In this document: piece after piece, positions 56,345 to 64,000 of the stretch
How positions within the stretch are numbered: position 1 is the first letter of the stretch
Layout of the letters: each line of letters starts with the position of its first letter
Program-made: the position numbers and the translations under genes
Notes under the pieces: model-generated
Told to the model about the DNA's origin: nothing
Seen by the model: the letters and a program-made list of their open reading frames with translations, nothing else
Database searches by the model: none
Assembly: GCF_024679095.1 (NCBI RefSeq)
Contig: NC_066544.1
Location: 2,365,783 to 2,429,782, forward strand
DNA from: Eriocheir sinensis
Taxonomy: Eukaryota > Arthropoda > Malacostraca > Decapoda > Varunidae
Reading direction: 5' to 3'
DNA length: 64,000 nt

Positions 56345-58660
56345 ATTTACCTAGTTGTATTTACCTAGTTGTGAAATACAGGAAAAGAGTCGTACTAGGC
56401 TGGTGCTCTCCTGTCTCCATAACGCTTATTATCCAGTTTGGCTTTAAACTCATTAATCGTTTTTACACACACAGTCTCTTCATCAAGTCCGTTCCATGTT
56501 GTTATGCTTCTGTATGGAAAACTGTATTTCTTGATGTCTCTCCTACAGTCGCTCTTCTTCAATTTCTTACTATTCCCACTTGTCACACTCCTGTCACATA
56601 CCACTAAGTCTTCCCTGTCCAATTTCTCCAATCCCTCCTGTATCCTGTTTAATGCTATTAGGTCCCCTCTCTCTCTCCTCCTCTCCAGTGTTGTTAGTCC
56701 TGATTTCTCCAGTCTTTCTTCATAAGTATGTTCTCTCAGAGTTTCCGGTAATTTAGTCGCTGCTCTTTGTATTCTTTCCAACTTTCTAATTTCTTTCTTC
56801 AATCTAGGTGACCACACTAGTACTGCATATTCCAGTCTTGGACGTACCATCGATGTTATTAGTTTCTTCACCATTTCTTCATCTAAATATGTAAATGCTG
56901 CTTTTATGTTTCTAAGAAGATTGTATGTTTCCCCAGTTCATCATCATCATCATTTCATCGACGCCTGCTCCTAGGAGCTCCCACCAGGGGATGGCCACGG
57001 CAGAAAAGCTTCCAACTTTCTCTATCCAGACACTCCCTCCTTGCCTGCTCAAAGTTCCTCAAAGATCTTTCCCCCCTCTCCCTAACGTACTCTTGCACCC
57101 TATCCCTCCATTTCACTGAAGGTCGTCCTCTAGCATTCCTTCCCTCTATCTCACTCACATACACCCTTCTGGTCATCTTACTCTCCTCCATTCGCTCCAT
57201 GTGGCCAAACCACTTCAAGGTCTGTCGCTTCACTTCTTCCACCACTCCACACTTCTTCCCTTCACCCCTGTGACACATTCCAAAATGCTCGTACACACTT
57301 TCATTACTCATTCCATCCATTCTACTCACACCACAAGCACTCCTCAAATAACTCATTTCCACTGCCTGCACTCTAGACCTCTGACTTTCATTCCAGGCCC
57401 ACATTTCACTTGCATATGTGAGGGTTGATACTATTATTGTATTTCTCAAATCCCCCTTTACTTCCATGCTCACACTTCTGCCACACGTCTGCCATTCATG
57501 ATTCGTCCCAAAGACCCTACCACCCTTCTTCCTTGCAATGCCCTTTCTCTTATCTCACCCTCCGTACCACCATGCTTACACATAACTGATTCAAGGTACT
57601 TAAACTCATTGACCTCCTCCATTTCTTCACCATTCAAAATTATTTTGCATTCTTTTTCACATTCAATTCCCACTCTATATGGGCATACAAAATCTACAAC
57701 CTCACTTATACACAAACCATCACTTTACTTTTGTTAACATTTACTTTCAGCTTTCTCCTTTTACATACACTATCAAAAACACTGACCAAATTTTGTAGGT
57801 CACTTTCATTTCCCCAGTTATCCGATTTATATGCTTTCCAAAGGATAACTTGTCAGTTATTGTCACTCCCTGATCTTTTTCCTTTGTTTTTTTTCATGAT
57901 TCTTTCATTACTCAGAGAATAGTTCCCCGATATTTATCTACTGCTCTTACCAAACTCCATCACGCTACACTTCTCAGTATTGAATGTCATTTCCCATTTT
58001 CGTGACCATTCGCTTATTCTGTCGAGATCCTGGCTTAGGGCTACACAGTCTTCTTCATTAGCCACCCTCCTCAATATTTTAGCATCATCAGCAAACATAT
58101 TCATATAGCTTGTCACCCCTTCTGTCATGTCATTAATATATATTGCAAACATAATCGGAGGCGACACTGATCCTTGGGAGACTCCACTAGTCACTTCCAT
58201 CCAACTTGATTTATTATTCCTAATTACTGTTCTCATTTCTTTCTTTGTTTAAAAGTCTATAATCCAATCCAACATTGAACCTCCCAGACCTCCAACATGA
58301 TTGAGTTTCCATATTAATCTCTTGTGGGGCACTTTGTCAAATGCTTTCTTTAAGTCCAAATACACGCAATCCGCCCAACCGTCCCTCTCCTCTACTATAT
58401 CAATTACTCTTCAATAGAAGCTGATCAGATTAGTTACACAAGATCATCCTCCTGTGAATCCGAATTGACTATTTGTTAATATACTGTTGTTTTCTAAATA
58501 TTCCACCCATCTGTTTTTTTATAATTTTCTTACACGTCTTGGCTACTATGCTTGTTAATGACACTGGCCTATAGTTCAACAGATCTTCTTTAATTCCTCC
58601 TTTATGTATTGGGACTATGTTAGCCTGTTTCCAGTCCATTGATACCTTCCCTTGTGATAG
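56345..58660 (-). mobile_element. CR1-like LINE copy H, split by an RTE-like LINE
   Basis: The tail is two tttacctagttgta units at 56345-56371. Minus frames: 56874-56395 (VLVWSPRLKKEIRKLERIQR, TTWNGLDEETVC) and 58236-57934 (VTSGVSQGSVSPPIMF, MNMFADDAKILRRV). Upstream to about 58660 a decayed KQANIVPIHKGG / NYRPVSLTS RT start is readable. Removing 56939-57808 and one duplication copy makes it collinear with copy C. Confidence 0.85.
56939..57808 (-). mobile_element. RTE/L1-like LINE fragment with 11-bp target duplication
   Basis: tttccccagtt occurs at 56928-56938 and 57809-57819, a perfect 11-bp duplication. The minus strand ends in (ATG)4. The open frames 57715-57470 (EEVNEFKYLESVMCKHGGTE) and 57473-56955 (TLTYASEMWAWNESQRSRVQ, KWFGHMERMEESKMTRRVYV, RGRPSVKWRDRVQEY) are the RT C-terminal region of a second LINE lineage. 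It is 5'-truncated. Confidence 0.85.
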
Positions 58661-58799
58661 TGAGACATTAACCCCTTAGGGACACCCGTCCCGTCTGCGG
58701 CGTAACCACGAACCCGCAAGTACCACCACCTCTATTACCAAGCCTCAAGATAACAAAAGTCCTTAGTTTCAATGCACGTAGCCTAAGACAGAACACCCC

Positions 58800-59025
58800 A
58801 ATAATCATCATTATCCTCTACGGGGATGGGGTTGACGAGCAGGGTGGGGTTGTCCTCTACGGGGCCGGGGGTGACGGGTGAGGTGGGGTGGTCCTCTACA
58901 GGGCCGGGGGTGCGGGTGGGGCGGGGCAGCGGCGGGGGCAGTCCTCTATGGGGCCTGGGGTGATTGGTGGGGCTGGGCGGTGGCGGGGGCGTTCCTCTAC
59001 TGGGCCTGGGGTGACGAGTGTTTAC
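58800..59025. repeat. G-rich tandem repeat, about 4-5 units
   Basis: Units of roughly 45-60 bp sharing cctctacggggccgggggtg and gacggg. Many runs of 3-5 G. A TTAA-type element end (ttaaccccttagggacaccc) lies just upstream at 58670. Confidence 0.75.
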
Positions 59026-59139
59026 AATGATGCCATGGTTTGGCTGTGTAAGGTGTTAGCGCCAAAAACAACAACAGCCATCTTGTATCTACACCATCGT
59101 GTGGGAGTGTAGAAAAGAGGAAATTCAGGGTGTTACATA

Positions 59140-59225
59140 AGGATGACTGAATGGTCAGCATGCAGGCGTGGTGAACCAGAGGACCGAGGTTCGAGTCCCA
59201 TGCTGACAATTTTCAACCATTGTCG
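59140..59225 (+). mobile_element. tRNA-like SINE head
   Basis: gactgaatggtcagcatg (box A-like) and ggttcgagtcc (consensus box B) are correctly spaced, followed by catgctgac, which can pair with the start. No clean tRNA cloverleaf or known anticodon could be argued, so a SINE is preferred to a tRNA gene. Confidence 0.55.
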
Positions 59226-59866
59226 AGTGGGTGTTACTTATGTGGAGTTGCATCCTGTAGCCCAGCAAATACTGTATTTGGTTCTAGGTTAATCCAAAAG
59301 TTCACACATATAGCCCTGTTCCATGATCCCTGGTTCATTTGTTCAGTAATTTTTTATTATTAGTTAACTGGTGTAACTGCTTTTTAAATCCCTACACAAT
59401 AGTCAGAATAATTTTTATATAGCTTTCCCAATCTTATTTGAAGGTCTTGGGCACATAATCCTGATGTATTCATGAGACTTTCTTGAGAAAGATGTTAAAG
59501 CTAATCAGTGCATATGTTTCATGGAAAGTTATGCTTCCTCTCCTCCCATTGCCGTATTCAGCTATGGGAAGTGCATTATGATCAATTACTGAGTATTTGT
59601 ATTTTTTCATTATTACCATCACAACCCTGTCAACATGATTTTTGTAGCAAGCAAGCAATGCAAAGTTCTACTGCAATGATTACCCCTAACTTCCTCTCAA
59701 GAAACTCTCACGAAAACATTAGGATTATGCGCCCAAAACCCTCAAAGAAGACTGGGGAGGCTAAAAATTTTCTTTACTGCTGTGTGGGAGGTTAAAAGTG
59801 TAGTTAGACTAACTAACTGAAATGCAAAATTGATGAGAAATTTACCACGGATCATGAAACAGGTAT
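59226..59866. other. Intronic sequence, no recognised feature
   Basis: Nothing supported. Confidence 0.4.
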
Positions 59867-60328
59867 GTGTAAAATAGTCATGTGTCGGATATCCGCATCC
59901 GCATCTGCAGAACATCCGCATAATTTCTCACATCCGCATCTGCATCCGCATTTGTGCTGAAGTAAATATCTGCATCCGCATCCGCACCACACACAATGAG
60001 GATGTGGCAGATATACTTTAAACATTACAGAGTCACAGACTCAGTGCAGAGCGTTTGCGAAGTTGAAGAAAATTAATTAATGCATAGGCTATTTACCTAA
60101 TTATCTACTAAAATTACGCCATGTATTCATTTTCTTTCAAATTTACCCAACCTAATGTGTCGAAAGTTTTACGGAAGGGTAGAAGGAGGGAGATAATTTT
60201 ACATAGTGACTATGTGGTATGTATGTTTCATATGAATTTGTAAAGTATGTATGTCTTTACTGTGTAATAATACTGTATGTACTCTATGTAATATTGTATA
60301 GGTATGAATTGATGCAGCCTGCCTAGCA

Positions 60329-60330
<2 letters not shown>

Positions 60331-60410
<80 letters not shown>
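60331..60410. repeat. (GA)n microsatellite inside the hAT element
   Basis: About 40 GA units. Confidence 0.95.
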
Positions 60411-60414
<4 letters not shown>

Positions 60415-60465
60415 GTGTGGGCACCCGCTAATTTTTTGTTGGTCTGCAATTCACAATTCTGTTAA

Positions 60466-60719
60466 CCCCTTCACTCCAGTGACGCTGACGTCGGCGTCCG
60501 ACAGCGTCATCGTATGGAAAGGGTTAGTCCTCTTCTAAACCTCTTAATCCTCTTCCATTTCTTCTTAATTCTCTTCTAAACCTCTCAAGAGGAAATGAAA
60601 GAGGATTAAGAGGAATTTAGAGGAGGATAGAGAGGTTTAGAAGAGGATTAATCCTCTTCCATTTCCTCTTGACCCTCTCCATACTGTGACGCCGACGTCT
60701 GCATCACGGATGGAAAGGG
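60466..60719. mobile_element. TTAA-flanked palindromic MITE nested in the hAT element
   Basis: TTAA at 60462-60465 and 60720-60723. The tips are ccccttcactccagtgacgc and inverse cgccgacgtc / ggaaaggg. The interior is an inverted repeat of cctcttctaaacctctta-type sequence. It is non-coding. Confidence 0.75.
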
Positions 60720-61685
60720 TTAACTCTGTTGGGTATTCAGCTAATCACTAATCCGCAAATTTTCCTTCTTCACCGGTCAGCTATTGCAAATCCGCTAATG
60801 CTAACGCTAATATTTTTGTTTTAGTCCACTAATGAAGTCCGCAACAGTCCGCTAACCATTTTTTAGTCCGCTAACAGCAAAATACAAAATCCTCCTTCTG
60901 TCACAGCCATTTCCCCTTCAAGAGGTGCATATTTCCATTGACAGACACCTACTGTGCAATATTATCATGAGTAAGGGATGACCTCTTGGGCCTGAGGACG
61001 TCAGAGCACAAGCTGAACAATCTCTCTACAGCTGCGGAGGAGGGGACAAGGATGTTGAACTTGAAGTGAAATCCAGGACGTTTTAATAAAATAAAAAAAA
61101 CATTTTCCGTGACACTGCATGAAATCCGGGACATTTCCGGGACAATGTTATTTCCGGAGTGAACCATTAAAATCTGGGACTGTTCCAGAAAATCCGGGAT
61201 GTCTGGCCGTCCTAACTTAAAAGTTTCTCCACTTTCAAGAATATTCTTGAAGTTCCCAGAAATTTCATTGTTGGTGGTTTTGAAAGTTTGCGTCAGCAGA
61301 CTATAATTTTGGCATTCCGCTAACTGCAAATTACTATAAACACTCGCCTGCTCAACAATGGGCTGGGCCGACCATCAGGCCCCACCAGTGAAAAACCCTA
61401 ATGGCGCAATAGGCTGCGACGTAAAAAAAAAAATACCACGTATTCATAATTATGGTAATTCACTATATACTGCATATATTGTGAATTACCAAAATTCTGA
61501 ACACATCTTCATCCGCATCCGTGAGGACGTCATAATTTCATATCCGCATCCACATCCACATCTGCAATATTATAAAATCTGATATCCGCATCCGCATCTG
61601 CAAAATATGAACATATGACATCCGCATACACATCCACATCCACGTATCTCTGAAATCTGATATCCGATACATCTCTAGTGTAAAA

Positions 61686-62178
61686 CTTGTAGACAGAGTC
61701 AGTCTTCGGACTTGCCACCTTTCTTTTATGAGACAAGTAAGCAATTGTTTGCTTTCTCTGCAGATCATTTACTGAATTTTCAAGGTGGGCTTCAATAGGA
61801 GAGTGACAAGTGTATTCTTCAGAAACTAATGTTGTCACACAAAAACTTCAACAGATGATGTTATTCAACCATGTGTGACCTGCCTCTCTGGCATGAAAAT
61901 TATGTAACATCACTACTCTCATCTCTTTCTCATGTATATTCTTCATCTTTCTGGTGGTTTTCCTACCACCTCCATCCCACCTGTTTGACTTATACACCCT
62001 CTTCACAAACTCATTATAATACTGCATTCTGATACTTGTAGTACTTTCTTTTGCTCTTAAGTACCTTTACATTCCTCACAACTACAAATATTTGGCCATC
62101 CATTTCCTGTAAATGTAAAAAGTAAATTAAAGTAAATTGTCGGAACAAAGTAATGTTATTTCATTGCCTTCTGTCCAG
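61686..62178. other. Intronic sequence before LYST exon g
   Basis: No element or RNA recognised. The acceptor tract precedes 62179. Confidence 0.5.
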
Positions 62179-62291
62179 ATCATGGCAACTAGACCAGACG
62201 GAGGGGCCGCTCAGGATTCGAAAGAGGCTTTCCCGCGGCCGCCTCCACATCAGCTCCCGGTACCTAATGCCTGAGTACCGTCAGAAGATTG
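62179..62291 (+). CDS. LYST: LYST exon g (SWQLD-TEGP motif)
   Basis: The acceptor is tctgtccag. One base completes an Arg codon with exon f, then SWQLDQTEGPLRIRKRLSRG and RLHISSRYLMPEYRQKI follow. The donor is G|GTGGGT, leaving one base. This 'W-x-L-D-x-T-E-G-P-x-R-x-R-x-R-L' motif leads into the PH-like domain in BEACH proteins. The intron before it carries LINEs, a palindrome and a hAT element. Confidence 0.88.
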
Positions 62292-62633
62292 GTGGGTCTT
62301 TGTAATTGTTTCCCCTAAAATAAATAATGATAATAATAACTGCAGCAACATTAACATTATATTCTGACACAATTATGAAGTCCTTTTGGGTTGGGCTCCA
62401 ACTCACTGTTGTGTGCTCCACAGACAGGAAAAATAACTTATTTACAGTGACAGAGGTGGAGATAATGGCTGTCTTTAGTCCAATAATTAAGGCTAGGTTT
62501 AGCAGCATTATGGCCAGTGGATTCCCAGAATGGGCTCTTCCCTAACGGACTTCATAGCCGAGTCTGACAATTGTAATAACACTACTGTTAACACCACCAA
62601 CTAGAAATTCTTTTCTTCTTCCATCCCATACAG
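62292..62633. other. LYST intron between exons g and h
   Basis: 342 bp, GT...AG, with phase 1 on both sides. A short (AAT)n-like patch lies at 62318-62337. Confidence 0.75.
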
Positions 62634-62854
62634 AGGTTGAGCGTCAGCCATCCCCACTGGAGACTGTCCTTCAGGGGTCAGCAACAGAGGCCCAGATGGC
62701 AGTGATGATTGAGCGGCTTAATGCAAGTGAGCGCATCATCCACATGAGCAGTGCCTCAGTGGTGTCACCAGGCATGGAGCAGTGTGGCGAGATCTTGGTC
62801 AGTCGCACTGCCATGTACTTTGTTGGCGAAAAGGTCACCATTGATATGAACCAG
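62634..62854 (+). CDS. LYST: LYST exon h (start of PH-like domain)
   Basis: The acceptor is catcccatacag. Two bases complete a Glu codon with exon g. The peptide starts VERQPSPLETVLQGSATEAQ, then has NASERIIHMSSASVVSPG and CGEILVSRTAMYFVGEK, the first strands expected of a PH-BEACH domain. The donor is CAG|GTGAGG on a codon boundary. The BEACH domain must follow beyond the right edge. Confidence 0.85.
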
Positions 62855-63332
62855 GTGAGGGGAGACTAGCCATTGAGTAGTGGTATGCACTGGTATAGGT
62901 GGGGATGGTTTAAGGCTCTGTAGGGGTAGTTGTGGGGGATTTGTTGTGTTCAGGGCAGTGAAAGTTTTATTATTGCTGATTGGAGAGGCTTGTTTGTTGT
63001 TGTGGTGGTGGATGATATAATGTGGTGTTTTTGTACTTGTTTTGTGTTGATAGTGGTGAATGATTGATTGTAATGGGGAACTTTCCAAACTTGAAAGAGA
63101 CAGCATTGTGCCATCCAGACTCAGGGTGTTAAAGAGACAGAAATATAATGCATATAATTGACTTCTTTAAAAGTGATATGAGAAAAATCCTACAATATTT
63201 CATTCAATCTATTCAAATAATTTAGTATGAAAATATAGCAGAGAAAAAACATTACTCACCTTACTCTATTTCTTGTAAAACAGTCACTCTCCTGCAAACC
63301 TGGTAGCCCCTTTTTATATATCTATATATGTA
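62855..63332. other. LYST intron after exon h
   Basis: Begins gtgagg. No feature before the microsatellite at 63333. Confidence 0.6.
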
Positions 63333-63666
<334 letters not shown>

Positions 63667-63675
63667 AAACATACA

Positions 63676-63830
63676 GTAGAGCCCCATTTAGCGCGAGAAT
63701 TAGGTGGATGAACGCGGTCGCGCTAACTGAATTCGCGCTAATTGAATAAAGTAACAAATATGAAAAAAAATATTTGGTGCACACGTGGGTCTGACTTTTG
63801 AGTTTGATACTTACTCAAAATAATCACTCA
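63676..63830. mobile_element. Left end of a TA-type transposon
   Basis: cagtagagccccatttagcg follows a TA, and gcgctaattgaat-type inner sequence follows. The style matches the other TA elements. From 63840 the sequence matches Z1 at 4985-5110, so the element is either short or interrupted and runs off the window. Confidence 0.5.
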
Positions 63831-64000
63831 CATTAAAAAAAAAAAACCTTCAATTGGCTGAGCTCTGAAAACACGCTTGTGATTCGCTGGGAGTCCGATA
63901 ACGTTATCGCCAACGCTCACCCGGTCAGGCTGCCTTAAGGCAGTATCACACTTGGACAACTGGCAAATCCAAATTTTCCAGGTGTGGGTTACACACGGCC

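Larger units (their letters stand above)
59875..61677. mobile_element. hAT element with perfect 8-bp duplication
   Basis: GTGTAAAA at 59867-59874 and 61678-61685 flank it. The tips are TAGTCATGTGTCGGATATC and, inverted, TAGAGATGTATCGGATATC. Subterminal atccgcatccgc repeats occur at both ends. A minus-strand remnant around 61060-60950 reads ILVPSSAAVERLFSLCSDVL and PKRSSLTHDNI, the hAT dimerisation (hATC) motif. The rest of the transposase is gone. Confidence 0.9.

Noticed and set aside
59140..59225. Functional tRNA gene
   Set aside because: Box A and B are present but the anticodon and acceptor stems do not form a convincing cloverleaf. A SINE head is more likely. The same reasoning applies at 27040-27117 and 50240-50326.

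Overview
This window is nuclear DNA from a eukaryote, most likely an arthropod and probably a decapod crustacean. The grounds are very long (CT)n/(GA)n, (CA)n and (TA)n tracts, dense nested transposons, CR1-, Jockey- and RTE-like LINEs, and one widely split conserved gene. The species assignment is inference. Nothing looks bacterial: there are no operons and no Shine-Dalgarno sites.

Only one host gene is convincingly present. Eight short exons on the + strand (3586-3721, 25229-25392, 34887-35083, 50556-50696, 51039-51163, 51399-51620, 62179-62291, 62634-62854) join in matching reading phase at every junction. Together they encode about 440 residues of a LYST/beige (mauve) family protein, from the region before the PH-BEACH module into the start of the PH-like domain. 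The 5' exons and the BEACH and WD40 exons lie outside the window. One intron (51164-51398) appears to be of the GC-AG type. Introns of 21.5, 9.5, 15.5 and 10.6 kb make up nearly all of the sequence.

Those introns are an archive of mobile elements. In order: a CR1-like LINE 3' end (1-674); a CR1-like LINE (3752-7690) split by a TA-flanked transposon (4650-7284) that carries another LINE copy inside a (TG)n tract; a TTAA-flanked MITE (7293-7469); a hAT MITE with a perfect 8-bp duplication (10249-10552); a perfect 57-bp hairpin (11490-11546); two related TA transposons in opposite orientation (11938-13237 and 14664-15266), the second splitting a LINE endonuclease; a Myb/SANT-like remnant (15400-15655); a DIRS-like remnant (16300-17490); and a 51-bp minisatellite of about 29 units inside one TA transposon and split by another (19017-22570).

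Further along come a Jockey-like LINE (26408-29165) carrying a SINE; a foldback element (30273-32977); an RTE-like LINE (32985-34085); a TTAA element carrying a CR1-like LINE with an open RT frame (36411-38450); a Ty3/Gypsy-type retrotransposon (40004-43670, minus); a piggyBac copy broken by an inverted-repeat insertion (44040-45967); two more TTAA elements; SINEs; a 1.2-kb palindrome (53090-54285); further nested LINEs (52591-58660); and a hAT element with a perfect 8-bp duplication and a nested MITE (59875-61677).

Every coding transposon copy I could judge is truncated or carries stops or frameshifts, except the 5'-truncated CR1-like RT frame at 36879-37959. I found no undescribed enzymatic or defence system. 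The most unusual signals are the repeated association of one LINE family with (TG)n microsatellites, the transposon-borne minisatellite, the perfect hairpin, and several empty/filled-site pairs that fix the order of insertions.
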